This document shows, piece after piece, positions 9,000-20,865 of a stretch of 64,000 nt of DNA. The DNA comes from Chondrus crispus (Eukaryota > Rhodophyta > Florideophyceae > Gigartinales > Gigartinaceae). The DNA is taken from the NCBI RefSeq assembly GCF_000350225.1, contig NW_005179127.1:85077-149076 (forward strand), read 5' to 3'. Every line of letters starts with the position of its first letter. Position 1 is the stretch's first letter. The notes beneath the pieces were generated by a model. The model was not told the origin of the DNA. It was given only the letters and a program-made list of their open reading frames with translations, and made no database searches. The position numbers were made by a program, and so were the translations under genes.

Positions 9000-9628
9000 T
9001 GTCGCATAAACACCCCACACACGGCGGAGGGGTGTTCGCGATGTTCGGCAGAAGACCCCGGATCGGCGTACCGAGGGTCTTGAACCAACCAACGCCACCG
9101 GAAACGGGCCGGTAGCGGGTGCTAGAGCGTGGTCGGCGGGGACGCGCGCGTAGGCGAGTGGATCGACGCCTCGACGCCCCGGAGCAGTACCGGTTGACGT
9201 TCCGGTACTGACGGGCGGAGGCGGATCGCAGCTCGCCGCGGTGTCGCGCGCGTCCACTACCCACTCGGTGGTAACTACTCGCGGAACGGCGGTGTGAGTA
9301 GAGTAAGCTGGGTGGTCGACCGTCGTGGAGGGTTGTCTGTCCTCCTCCCCTCCGCCGGCGGTCGCTCCTTATATTTATTGTACAAGTTAATTAACCGTCT
9401 ACAGTACAGTACGGACTGTACTGTAGTCGGCTTACTGTAGACAGTGCGGGCCGGCCCGCACTGTAACGCTGTCAGCCGTCGGGGCTGACAGCGCACGTGT
9501 GCTACACGTGGGGTACACGTGTAGGTGCGCGCGCTGTAAGGTATGCGCGCGCACGCGGTAAGGTCCGTACCTTACAGCGTTAGATCAAATTCTAAATCCA
9601 ATATAACGACGTTGGTAGTTATGCTACA
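9000..9628 (-). mobile_element. LTR of minus-strand Ty3/gypsy element A (3' LTR)
   Basis: Ends are TGTCGCATAAACACC (left) and GGTAGTTATGCTACA (right). These are imperfect inverted termini of TG...CA form over 629 bp. Read on the minus strand, the order fits U3-R-U5: a structured region first, then a TATA-like AATATAAGG near 9375. Just outside the right end lies a purine-rich run on the minus strand (AAGGGGGAGGG, 9632-9642), as expected of a polypurine tract abutting a 3' LTR. The left flank GAAAC (8995-8999) is the expected target-duplication half. I could not find the matching 5' LTR in the window. Confidence 0.7.
9399..9578. repeat. Cluster of five consecutive hairpins in the LTR U3
   Basis: Five inverted repeats in 180 bp: 9399-9426 (12-bp arms, 4-base loop), 9441-9464 (perfect 24-bp palindrome centred on GGGCCGGCCC), 9468-9492 (10-bp arms), 9502-9524 (9-bp arms, CTACACGTG) and 9533-9578 (11-bp arms, GCTGTAAGGTA). 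Stems are perfect or nearly so. They occupy the U3 part of the LTR, upstream of its TATA-like box on the minus strand. They could be enhancer-binding sites or structured RNA. Confidence 0.8.
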
Positions 9629-11361
9629 CGACCCTCCCCCTTAAGCGTGAACGTCCGCGTTCACGTATGTGGGTCGGGGGGGTTACGCCTCTCGTTCACG
9701 TCCGTCCCGATCGTCTCCGGTTATCGTCTATCTCCTTCCGTGGGGACTCCTGCCCCGCCACCCTCACGTTCCGTCTTGTCCTTTCCGCCCCGCGCTTGTT
9801 TCCGTCGTATTCCAGCACATGTTCGTGCGCTGTCCCAAGGAGCTGGCGACTACCGTCTTCTTTGCCGCTTGGACAGAACTGGCACTGGCGGCGGGGGGTT
9901 ACCGGACAGCTCCTTGCCGCTGTACAGGGTGCCCCTGGGGCCGGTCATCTACTTCGCTGACCGCGTTGTCGGCTGTTTGGGGATCTTTCCTCCTTAGCAC
10001 TTGTCGACGTAGTTGCCGTGCGAGCCTGCGATCCGAACCCACGTCGAGCGAGCGGTGCGCTAGGTAGATCATTTCATACATCGAGTGCCGCATGAGCGGC
10101 CGGGCGAGGTCGTCGGCGGTGCCATAGGATGGGTCGTACCGCCATCATGCGCTCGCCGAGCGTCGTCGTAATCCCGTGCGTGGCGACTGACGCTATCGGT
10201 CGATCCCTTGCCCGAGGGGCAGGCAGTGCTTCCACAGAGGGAGCGGCGAGTTCCCTTAACCCATTCGATCTCCACTGCAGTGGTTGTCAGGCCCCACCGT
10301 GCCGTCGCTTGCAAACCTGGGTTGTGTTCAACCGCACAGGGGGTAAATCTCGATCTGCGTCCGCGTCGTAGAAACATCCGGCGGTTCTTCCGCCCGTGCG
10401 CGTGTCCGTGGCTCGACAGCGGGCGTGCGGCATATTCGTCCGTTCCTTCCCAAGGAAGTGTCGCGCCGGACTATCTCCGTCGGTCCTCGGTAGCCCGGGC
10501 AGCGTCGAATGCCGAGAGTCGTGGGATCTGCGTTTCGTCGCGGCGGTCCCCTCCCCTCGCCTCTGCCGGAAGGCCTGGGGGTTCCGGGTGTGTGACGAAA
10601 GTCCGCTCTGCCCCGCCCCGGTGCGAAGGGGAGCGGCATCGTGGTCGAGGGCGGTGCTGCGGGTTTCGGCATTGTCGGTAGTGTAACCCCCATGGTCTGT
10701 GCCGACGTCTGCATGTCGTGGCGGTTTCGACCGCAGCGGGGGCACCCTAATGCCGGACCGTGGCCCGGATGTCGTGTGTGTCGTTTACCCCGTTGACCCC
10801 TAGCAACTCGCCCTCGGTGTCGCTCGGTCGACCGCCGAGGGTGAGTGCGCGGCATCGAGGAGCGTACGGTGGCTTTGCCGACGGTCGGCGCTGTTTCGTC
10901 GGGTATATAGGCTGGCGCGTGAAGTCCTGTCTCCACATCTTCGTCCCGTATAGTAGCGGCGCCTTACGTCGCGTGCGCGACAGTGGTCGCGTCGAGGGGG
11001 CGCCGTGAGTCTCAGGGGTCGTCATCGGCGGTGGCGGAAGGGGATTGGTCCTGAATTCGGCGACCGTCTTGCCTGTTCCCCGCGAATTTCGGGGGGGGCG
11101 GTGCACTGCTGTCTGAACCGAAGGCCGCCCCGTGGAGCGTCTGCCGTCGTGGTTGCCCTCCGTAATTCGTTCTATTTTTAGACCGGGCGGCGGTGGTTAG
11201 TCGTATCGACCGGGGGGTATCCTTCTTCGTACAATCCGCCTGACGAGACGTTGCCCGCGCTACTTCCGCGGCTCAGTCACCTCTGTTTTCCCTCGCTCTC
11301 GTGATCGCTCGTTCCTTTCCTCCGGGATTCCTCTACACCGTTACTTTGCGACCGTCGTCTC
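9629..11361. other. Element A internal region next to the 3' LTR; no confident gene
   Basis: GC-rich sequence with overlapping ORFs on both strands and no recognisable domain. It begins with a polypurine tract (minus strand) and a block (CTTAAGCGTGAACGTCCGCG, from about 9642) that recurs with one change at 24860, beside the end of pol. It forms the leader side of the plus-strand ORF that starts near 11362. Confidence 0.5.
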
Positions 11362-12349
11362 GTGGGGCGCGCCATCTTCCGTCCGTATCATGAGCAACCC
11401 CCCTCTCCGTCGCGCGAGGGAGGTGCTCCCCCTGGTTCGTCGGGGTCAGTCGGGTCCCCGCTGCCGACTCTCCGTCCTACGGGTGCGGGCTCGCCCACAG
11501 CGGCGGTTCCGTCGTCGCAGCTCACCGCCTTCCAGAGGACCCGTCCGTCGCGGGATTCCACGATATCGGCGGAGTTGGGGACCGCTGTGATCGGCGTCGT
11601 CGGAGGTCCTGCGTACCACGCCGCCGAAGGTCGTCTCGGGTCGGGGTCCCCTGCCGCCCGTGGCCTACCGCTGCCGGTGGCTTCGGCCGGTCCCTCTGGC
11701 TCCACGGGAGCCGTGCCAACGCTACCCCCTCCGCCGCGCCCTGATCCGTACAGGGCCAAAGGGCGTTCCGGTCGTCCCGAATCGCCATGGGACGTTGTCC
11801 GTTCGTCGAGGGAGGGCCACCGAGGTGCATCTCACAGCACGACGAGGTGGCTGGGCGCGGTCTACGAACGGTCCGCACCCCTACCGTTGAGCCGTCTCCG
11901 GTTCCCCTGGGGTCGCCATGCCCGTTCCGGCGTGACGATAGCCGAGATAATTTCTCAACCCGAGATGCGCCCTGATATTGCCGGCATCCTCAAGATCAGG
12001 GGCGCCGGCCTTATCGATCAGGCCGCGGCGGCGCTCGTCCGCCTCATGGCGGAGGGCGATGGTGCCAGATACCAAATCCCCGGCGAAATTCCCTGCGACC
12101 GTACGTTCATGTATAGCGTGGCCGAGTCTGAGTATGTCGATCGCATGGCCTCGACCCTCTGCCTTCCCGGCGGAAGGGATTCGCAGCCGTTCGTCCTTGC
12201 CGAGGTCGCGGGGCTGTACGTGTGCCCCTGACCTTATGCGTTCTCGAAGCCGTTAGTCGCGCTTCAGAAGTCGGCCAGTGCCTTGATGAGGATACAATCT
12301 ATCGCGATCGCCCATCGCGACTGGTCGGCATATCGCCGAGCCGACGAAA
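11362..12349 (+). pseudogene. Antisense ORF of element A, N-terminal part
   Basis: This is a plus-strand ORF, opposite to element A gag-pol. The first 190 residues are Pro/Ser/Arg-rich. After that comes a more ordered region (VTIAEIISQPEMRPDIAGIL, later GEIPCDRTFMYSV). A TGA at 12229-12231 interrupts the frame, which then stays open to 12349, where the DNA transposon begins. Joining 12349 to 21430 across one copy of GAAA continues the same frame (RRADE then KDGRVFRSAC), so this is the 5' half of a gene of about 780 codons. Some plant gypsy elements (Grande, RIRE2) also carry antisense ORFs between pol and the 3' LTR. I see no sequence match and do not know the function. The start at 11362 is a GTG; an ATG at 11390 lies in another frame. 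Confidence 0.5.
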
Positions 12350-12752
12350 AACACTGGTTTGGTGGTAACCAGAATTTGGGATACCAAACAGTACCAGGGG
12401 CACCCCTTCGGATTCCAGATATTTTTATATGGTTGTAAAGCGTAGAGCAGTAGTAGTGATATGCAGAAAACAGAAGTGGACAAACCAAAATAGTTTAGAA
12501 GTTATCGTCCAACATGTACTCTCTAAATCTGGGGGATGGGGGGTTCTGTATAGGCCAAATCAAAAAAATTATCACACAATTTTACTTGGAAATTGCAGTA
12601 CAATTTATGTTATATAAAAATTTGATACCTGTTCACAATCTGCCGACAGAATTTAATCCTAAATTCTGTCTGGACTTGCTCGAAGTTGGCGATTGTGGCC
12701 CACTTCAAGCCTCCCCGACCCACTACGATGACCCGTATCGTCACGTCCACCG
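12350..12752 (+). repeat. Left terminal inverted repeat of the DNA transposon
   Basis: It matches the reverse complement of 21028-21425 from AACACTGG inward to CGTCACGTCCACC. Differences are a handful of substitutions and short indels, such as GTAAAGCG against GCTTA near 12435. It contains an inner 10-bp hairpin pair (ACAGAATTTA / TAAATTCTGT, about 12647-12669). Confidence 0.9.
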
Positions 12753-13396
12753 CCCCCCCGCGTTGCGAACTCTAAGCCCAAGTCAAATTGGGAGATAAAC
12801 TCCCAGCCGTTATTCGTCTGACAGAAAATCAGGAGCTGAAGGTGGACAACCCCCCCTCACTGGTGACGTCGAACCCATCGGCCGTACCGTTGATTGCACA
12901 TCCAGCCACTGCCAAGTCAATTGATAAGGTGTTCAATATCATCAAGGGAGTGTGGCTTCGTGATAATACATATTGGTAATTTGTTCCGGCTTAATATGTG
13001 CATTTCGTAGATCTAGGAAAGGTTGAAGAGAAATAAAAGTTATGTCTGCCTCGAACGAACCTTCGCTACTTGCTCACATCAACGAACTACATGTCGGGCC
13101 TCAAACAACTAACGTTGCAGTATGGTGGGGTGTGCGCTGGAGAAATATCTATGGTAATGCGCATTTGTGGCATATATATTGCAGTAGAGAGACTGGAGGC
13201 AGTCAGATGCTCTTTTGCCAGTTACTGCTGTAGGCTCAGCTGATATGAATATCTTTGGTCAAACCCAGGGTGCGTTGCAACCGGCCTTTGGTACTGCTGC
13301 ACCCACGTTTACCAAAGTTTACCAGGGCATTGCACCCTCACTACCGTATCTGACTGCGTCAAGCTGACCACCGAGTAGCGGAGGGCACCCGGCATA
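12753..13396. other. Transposon subterminal region, no gene seen
   Basis: Between the left TIR and the 3' end of the transposase-like gene there are only short ORFs in all frames. It may hold the 3' untranslated region of the minus-strand gene. Confidence 0.5.
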
Positions 13397-16300
13397 TCAC
13401 GCAACTCCAAGAGCCTGCCTAATTTGCCTCGCCGCTGCTGCGCTGATCTCTTTCGATTTCTTCAACTCCGAAAACCTGGACAAAACAGTTGCGACACTGA
13501 TAAACTCTGTCCACGGTTTCCTGATGTCATGTAACCTAGAGGGTGCATACTTACCTGTCCAGGCACATTTACCATTGTACACTTCCCACCAATGGATGGT
13601 GAGATCCGTAGTTACGCCTTCATCGTCCTTGTGAATTGATATGACACGCCCGACCCAGAACGGGACGGTTTCTATAGAGCAAGAAGAACCGCGTACCGCT
13701 ACGAAGTCATTACATTCGTATTCGAGGTCTTGCAGGGGTTGTTCTTCCATCTCGATTTCAACTTCATCATGTTCAATTTCGTCTTGCAAGCCATCAACCG
13801 CATCAGTAACTGTTCTATACTTTCCCTTCATCTCAAATGCGTCGCGCAGATTCCAGTGGAATCTCTCCAGTCTTGATTCATACACGCGGTCGCGTAGAAG
13901 CCGTAGCTGGGCTAACTTTCTCCTGTCATTCACTCGTGTCTCCTCATACACAAGACGGGTGTTGATTTTATCAAGATCGTTAGGACATGTGGCTTCGGTC
14001 GGTGGTGTTTTGGCAAGGTCAGGTGCAAATTTCAGGAAGCCTCCGGTGCACTGCTCAACCTTGAGAGAGCCCCAATCGTCGTTACACCCAACCGGCGCGG
14101 AACATGCAGTGTTAAAAGAATTGCCACGATACTCTGGGATCCCCTCCACACAGTGAAACTTGAAATATCGAAAATGGGAAAACCGTTGAGGCTTTTCCAA
14201 ACACCTTTCTTGGTCACACAGCCCAGAGAAGTTTATAATCTGGCGAGGATCAGCAACGTGAGGGGAGGGTTATATGCCTTCCCGAGTTCAGTGATCAGGT
14301 CTTCCAGAGTTATAGCCTCATGATGCCTGAGCCGGCGAGCAGTGCAGCTGAACGCTTGGTCTGTGTCAGAATGGGTATGACCAATTGGTAGAAACGACAC
14401 AAAGACTTCTTGAAACACCCCCCATGCAACCAGGGATTCCATGTATCCGAAGAAGTATCTGTTCTTATTTTCGCGAGTGCAATTGTCCACCTGCACGAAC
14501 AGGATGTCCGGGAGTGGGCCCTTCTCAGCCTTTACCATCAGCGTCCGATGAAGAGTTTCTAGTACGTGATTCGCGCCTGTCTCATATTCATCTGTCATAG
14601 TGAACAGGGACAGATGTTTCACGGGACCATGTTCAAGCACTCCAATTAGCTTAACATTGATACTGTGCCCCTTTGTGTGCTTAGTATTGAAGAGGAAATG
14701 CGGCAAACCGAAGGCGGACTGGTCGGCACCGTCCAGAATGATAGAGCAATACTTAGCAGGATACAGTCCTGCTTTATCACACTTCTTCTGGTACTCGCGC
14801 GGCTCCGCTGCAACAATATCGTTGTGAGTGGGTTTTCGCTCACAAAGTAGCCGAGTTGCTGACTCATCGGTACCGGCTTTGGAGAGCAGGTCTCGGATGA
14901 GATCGCATTCGGAACACACTGTGAACCTATGCACCCTCCGCACCTTGATGTTGGGCACGTGCTTTTGCCATGTCTCGTAAAAATAGCTTCGCGTGGGTGG
15001 GGCGCGCGAATGGAGGCGACTGAACTCAGAGAGGAAGATGTCGAAGACCTGGGCTTTTTGGAAATAGGGCAAGTGCTGTTCGTTTCGGTCGGGCATATGC
15101 TCGGCTGTGCTTTCTGAAAGACGTTCAAGGAAGCATATGACCGCGTCCCGTTGATTAGCTTCTGAGTTTCTCACAGTAGAAGTCAAGGAAGACCTCCTCT
15201 TGCTAAACGGTGTGCCTTTAACAGAGCCCTGGAAATCCCTAGAAAACTGCAGGGACTTCTCTAGAAACTTATAACACACCGCCTTTCCATCGAAGAAAAA
15301 CATCCCTGAGTTATCTTCCAACAAGCCCTCCAGATAAGCTCGTCTCCTCGCCCTATTCAGCAAAGATACATGTTCCACTTGAGCCTTGACGTATCGAGCG
15401 TCAACTTTGTAAAAACAACGGCGATGGATACAACATTTTAACTTATCCACCTCCATGTTTTGGAACGCATCAGCGTGGGCACGGCGTCGTTTAAGTAACA
15501 CACTCTCCACACCCTTGCCGCGACGGCGACTCTTGTACGTGTATACTCTCTTTTTAAAAGGTGATGTCTCGCTGTTCGCAACACTGCGACTGGCCGGACT
15601 TCGTTGCGATGGGGGTCCATTTTTCGTTCGAGTGTTAGAGGGCGGAGGGGGACGGTACTCAGCGTCACTACCAGATTTAGACAACTCATCTTCATCTTCC
15701 AGTGTTCGATATTCTGCGGCATTTGGCGTAGCTAGAGCATCTTCTTCTTGCAGTTCGGGTGGTGAAGATTCTGCTGCATTTGGGGTAGCTAGAGCTACTT
15801 CGGGTTCCGCAGCTATCCCTCGGGCTGCAATTAACAATGAGCGGATGCTCCACAATTTACGCTGCACTATACCGGAATCCAGCGAAACACTTGATGACCG
15901 CCTTTGGGGCGATCGTCGTATCGCTGTGGTCGGGCTGGGTTAATTTCGCATGGTAGAATCCGGGAGACATGGTGAAGTGTGTCGGATGGGAACATTAAAG
16001 AGTTGCGTTGTGTCTGGCGGCGTTGAGAGTGGTGTGTGTGAAGTTGCTGGCGTCGCAGAAAGGGCGCGACGCTTCCCGTCTCGCAATCCTGAGCTTTGCG
16101 AGTTCTGAGCAGTGGGTGAGGCATCTGTTGGCGGACAACCTCGTTTACGACTGCTCCTTGGCGTTTGTTGGGGATTCACAGGGCGGGACTCATGGGTATG
16201 TAGAGTGGTTGGCGTCGCGAGCAGCACGCGACGCTTCCCGCTTCGTAGTGGGGTGCTTTGCGAGTCCCGAGCAGTACTACGCGGTGATGTGCGTGGGGGA

Positions 16301-16437
16301 GCCACAGTGCGGGACTCAGGGGTATGTAACGGTTCACCATGCCTCGAGCCACTCGCTTGTGCAATAGAGCGCTTTGCACGAGTCGTACGCCTAGTCGTAG
16401 TCATTGGAATGGTTCTGAGATGGGTTGTTGCCCCCAA
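13397..16437 (-). pseudogene. DUF7869-type, RNase H-fold transposase-like protein (stop and frameshift)
   Basis: The frame starts at 16437 with a low-complexity Arg/Ser/Thr/Pro tail containing degenerate repeats around SGKRRxLxATP. It meets an in-frame TAA at 15940 and resumes in the same frame to 14233. A one-base shift near 14265 gives the last part (HVADPRQIINFSGLCDQERC, then 13397-14200). The core has three acidic blocks: ILDGADQSAF (about 14725), VQVDNCTRENKNRYFFGYME (about 14485) and FLPIGHTHSDTDQAF (about 14370). These match my recollection of the DUF7869 signature, and the spacing of Asp residues suggests an RNase H-like catalytic fold. The C-terminus (PFWVGRVISI...HWWEVYNGK...KYAPS) resembles a BAH/Tudor-like reader often seen at the end of such proteins. 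Being the only transposase-like gene between the TIRs, it is the likely mobility protein (inference). Confidence 0.6.
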
Positions 16438-17598
16438 CAGTTCAGATGGGTTGTTGTGGATGGAGATGGGTTGAGAAACTTTATCGTGGAGACCAGGATG
16501 GTACCCTCTTTACCTTTTATATACTGGAGCGTGTATCAACTACAAGCACTGCAGCACGACAATTCAGGTGATGGTGGGTGCAGCTCCACACGACCAGCAG
16601 CGATACTGTTCTGTGGAACAGATAATGCCTGCTGGATGACCAGTTTAGCTATCCGTGAATACTGATATTCACTGAGCAGGTACGCCGAGCTATGAATGGT
16701 TGGCTGCTGTCTCTGCGCTACCATGAAGAAGCCTGTAATGGAAGCTTTACAGATCTGAGAGAGCGCTGTTTGAAACATATCTGAATCAAATATTTGGGAG
16801 ATTGCACCCAAATCATATGTTGCACTAAATTTGATACGCAATGTTCACCATTGTCCAAATATAGATTTTTCATTCCACATTTCAAGAGAACAGTTATGCA
16901 TTACTGATATTTAGTTTTAGGTTCTCAAAATCATGACACGTTTTCTGCTGTCCCACACGGCACAAAATCATGATCGCCATTGACGAACAGCACACAATCA
17001 TGATCGGACAGTTCTTTCCGTTGCAGCCTCAACCGCAAAGTAAATCCGGGAGATTCAGGCTATGAATGAGTAGATAAAGTGCGGGTATGGGGACACGTAC
17101 GCTACGTGCAGACATGTCCAGAAGATTCCTGCTGCGTACTGCACATACTGATGGCGTGGAGACGGAGTTCAATTATCGAACAGGCGGAGATCATGGACAT
17201 CACTCTGATTCGATTGTTAGTCCTGCATATATTGACGTGTGGTATCAGTATGCAATTCTCGTTTGGTTCGCTATAACACCAGGGCAGAAATGAAGTATTC
17301 GGTCCGGCACGGTCGGCTACTGCAGTTTCCACAAGCAGGTGCAGGATTTCGTACTTCTTTCGGAATTGTTCATGGCACATTCGGAGCTACTGTATGTCTC
17401 GACTTCCCTATCTCATTGAATTGACCATGTGCTAACAAGCACCAGAACACCGGTAGCAACAAGCCATCCTGTTAATTGTTACTGGTTCGAGTTAGAGTAA
17501 TTTCTGTCGGCAAACTGTTCGCCACCCTCCTTCCCAATTTAAAATTTCTGTCGTACTGCAGACCCCCGTTCTGTACGAAAGTGAACCCACTATCAGGT
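16438..17598. promoter_or_regulatory. Divergent intergenic region of the transposon with repeated ATCATGAT motifs
   Basis: The two transposon genes face away from each other across this region. It holds three copies of a motif containing the palindrome ATCATGAT or a close variant: AAAATCATGACACG (about 16927), CACAAAATCATGATCG (16961-16976) and CACACAATCATGATCGG (16991-17007). The last two are exactly 30 bp apart, close to three helical turns. Such spacing fits a protein-binding array for co-regulation or self-binding. No clear TATA box is seen. Confidence 0.4.
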
Positions 17599-20555
17599 AT
17601 GACGCGGAAAGGGAAGTCAGCCCAAGCGTCTCGGAATGATCCATCCCCACAGGTGCGCGACAGGATGGAGGTGGCAAAAGCATTGTTTGCGGACGTGATG
17701 GAGGGCTCAACTAACACGACAGTTGATCCTAGGGACTGCATACCGCTCACAAATGTTAGGGCCATAGTTCGTTCAGGTGTAGAACGAATGAAGGTACTGT
17801 TCCGAGGCCATGCCGTTGCCGAAGGTAATTACGAAGCGGGTGAGGCACCTCACGAACCAGGTATCACTGCGGGATCGGATATGCCAGTGCTCATGCCGTT
17901 GACGGGTACCTACCGGCGATATGTGATCGACCATTTCAAGGGGAAGTGTTTGACAGAGACGGAGGCAAGGGAGAAAAGTCGCACAAGGACGCAATTGTAC
18001 GGCGTGGTCGACGGGATGCACAGACTTGTTGCTATCCTCGAGCTCATCGACGAGCTACCTGCGCAATGGAGTGGATTCTCTTGGAGTGTGACCATATTGA
18101 GTGGTGGCCATAACGTGCAAGTGTTGCGGCAACTTGCGCGCCATCAAAACAGGAAGCATGCCCCTAGTTATTACATTGAAACGACCTTTTACAATACTCT
18201 TTGTGGTCTGCGAGAGGAGGCGGCTCGTTTGAAAGCGGAAAAAACGGCCGAACACCGACAGCAAAGCAAATCGCCTGTGCTTACGATGGTTGTGCTCATC
18301 AGAAGGAGAGCACCTTGAAACAAACTGCTACTACTGCGCTGCGACTGTCGCAGAGAGTAGTCAACACAATCGGAGAGATTGTTACATCTGAACATCCCGA
18401 TATCATCGCATCACCATGCACGCTAAGTGGTGTCGTGAGACCGTCCAAATCCCCAAGCACGAGCAACACGGACTGTCGAGTATTTCGCAACTGCATTCAC
18501 ATCAGCTCACTTAAGTCTTGCATCCCATTTATGAATGCTTTTGGTGCAGATGGCGAGCTCGCTCAGGTAAATACATTGTATCGTGTACGTGACATGTGCA
18601 GATTGCACAACTTCAAACCTGTATCATACAAAGTAGTTGGAGAGCAGTTTCAGAAGGCCAAGGCTGCTTTGCAGGAAGCAAGAAAATTCGAAGAACTATT
18701 GGAGACAGATAAGTGGCCAAGTGAAATGGAGACAACGAAAGCGAATTTACTATGCACAACCAAATTCGATATAGCAGTGCTCACTAACAAGGGAAACGAC
18801 AGAGCAATACTGGATGTTATTCTAGAACTGTATCGCCGAACTTGTCCCCAGATCGCCTCATTCAAGGAAGAGAAGTACAAGGCCAAGTATGTTACAACCC
18901 CTGCCCCATCACCTGCTATAAACAGTACACCAGCTACCCAAGCTTCCGGCCCCAATACGTCCACGGCCGCTGCTCATACAGAGGGCAACGGTACGCTGGA
19001 GGGTACTGCTGATGAAGGAAATGAGATAATGCCGGCTATATCCGATGATCCACATATATCCGCCGACGAGAAAGATCCAGCTGAACAGAATACTTCCGAT
19101 CCTCCGCCAGCTGCATATGCTAAGTCGGCTGCTCCTCAAAGCGAGGCCTCAGAACGACTTAAGACATGTGTCAATTACACGGACGATAGGGAGGTTTTCA
19201 TGATGAAAAGGAGAGACTTACTGAAGGAACTTGGCATAAAAGCATATCAAATGAAATGGCAGGAATACTATGGATCCGTGAGAACGGACAAATGCCCATT
19301 GTTCGATCTACTGTGTACAGACCCTCCGTACGGTACGCCATCATGCCGGTCAGGTGCAGGAAACGGTTATGATAATGTCGTCGACACCACGGAAATGAAG
19401 GCCGTCGCAGAACTATCGCGAAGTATACTGAAACCCGGTGGATGGGTGTTTATATTCACATCAATACAGTACTTTAGTAGATGGTACAATGCGTTTAAGG
19501 AAACGGGTTTCAGCGGACCTCAGTACCCTTACGTCATCATGAAAGACACCAAGATGTTGCAAGAATATCGAGGGGACGTCTTCCCTCAGAACGCCTGTGA
19601 ATTTGGCATGTTCGCTAAGACACCAGGGCATCGACCGGATGGGTTCAAGGTAGATTTACGGAGCCCCTACCATGTTTTGCAGGCCCTAGAGAAACGGAAG
19701 TTTGCGGCAATATCTAGGGTACCAGTTACTTCTAACAAGTTACTCAAGCCTGGAACGAGATCACCCATTCTGACGGAGGAGAAAAATCCCAATCTCTTAG
19801 CTGAGCTTATGTCAACGTTCTGTCCAGACAGCGGTCATGTTCTGGACATTTACGGTGGTACTCTTTCTACGGCAATTTCTTGCATTCGGACAAACAGAAA
19901 GTGCACTGTAGTGGAGGCAGATGCTGAGCGATATCGTTTCGCCCATGAACGGCTTCGTTTAATCGCCCAAAACCACTGCGGTCTATCAGAAGCTACTAAT
20001 GCGCCAATGAAGAGGTCATGTAAAGATCCTTCTTCCGTACCATCCTTCGTGACAAGAAACTCCATCACGAGCGATACTAATAACTTCTCCGACAATGTCC
20101 TGTTATTACGTGATATGAGAAAACCAGAAAGCGGTATTGCTGATAGTGGGGAAGAGCCCTCAATGGCTGTACACGCAGCTACAACCGGGGGATCTAATGC
20201 GTCGTTCCTGGAAGCTGTGAAACCGGGAAGTACCGTGCGATTGACGGTGTCCGGGAGGGTGGTAGGGACCGGTACTCTTCAACTCCCTCCGGGCGATTCT
20301 TCGAAGTTCTACAGAAGGCTGCACGGACACGAGCTCAAAGATGTTGAGAGAGATGGCGAGTGCCTAGTTGCTGTGTTCCGTGTGTCAATTCTACCTGAGT
20401 CGAGGAGTGTGAAGTACCCTTACAATTTCAAAGGACAGGAGGCAGTCCCGGACAATCTGCGTGATATAGGTAGCGCCTTCTGCGCCTGGGACCTGCACAG
20501 TATGGCGCTCTTCAATGATGCGATTGTTACTCACTCGTCGGTACAGAACACATAG
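17599..20555 (+). pseudogene. ParB-like domain fused to DNA amino-methyltransferase, one frameshift
   Basis: Likely start is the ATG at 17599 (MTRKGKSAQASRND), though the frame is open from 17476. Residues about 30-200 look ParB/Srx-like: an IPLTNVRAIVRSGVERM strand-helix and LYGVVDGMHRLVAIL, equivalent to the G-x-R/H-R signature. A one-base shift near 18265 moves to the frame ending at 20555. That part has motif IV LLCTDPPYGTP (19311-19340), a GGWVFIFTSIQYFSRWY strand, and the SAM-binding motif I VLDIYGGTLSTAISC (about 19838), the order of beta-class N6A/N4C methyltransferases. DPPY is intact. The last 110 residues (GRVVGTGTLQL... RLHGHEL ... LRDIGSAFCAWDLHSM) resemble a domain attached to plant En/Spm transposase genes (DUF8039-like, from memory). 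ParB-methyltransferase fusions are familiar from phages and bacteria. Here the gene travels in a eukaryotic TIR element. Confidence 0.65.
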
Positions 20556-20561
20556 TACTCA

Positions 20562-20772
20562 TGTAAAAGGCTGTACTGTTCTTCACGTCGGGCTTCGCAA
20601 ACCATATTCACCGTATCAACTCTTATCTGTTTTACGCTCACCACAGAGTGGCACGCTGTCGTATCACGCACTACTCGTGCATCGTCACATTGCAGACATT
20701 CTGCCGTTTATGAGCAGCAGGCAGTAGCACAAAAGGCTGAACTCTTCTTCACATCGGGCTCTGCCAAGCGTC
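20562..20772 (+). repeat. Dispersed direct repeat in the 3' region of the methyltransferase gene
   Basis: Two related blocks, AAAAGGCTGTACTGTTCTTC (about 20564) and AAAAGGCTGAACTCTTCTTC (about 20732), continue similarly for about 45 bp (CACRTCGGGCT...). They lie just after the stop codon. Confidence 0.6.
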
Positions 20773-20865
20773 ATATCCACTTTGTCGAAGTCTATATAAT
20801 AGACACACACCCCCCGCAACGCCCACCTTCTCAACCATCACCGCCGACCACCAACCAACACCAAG

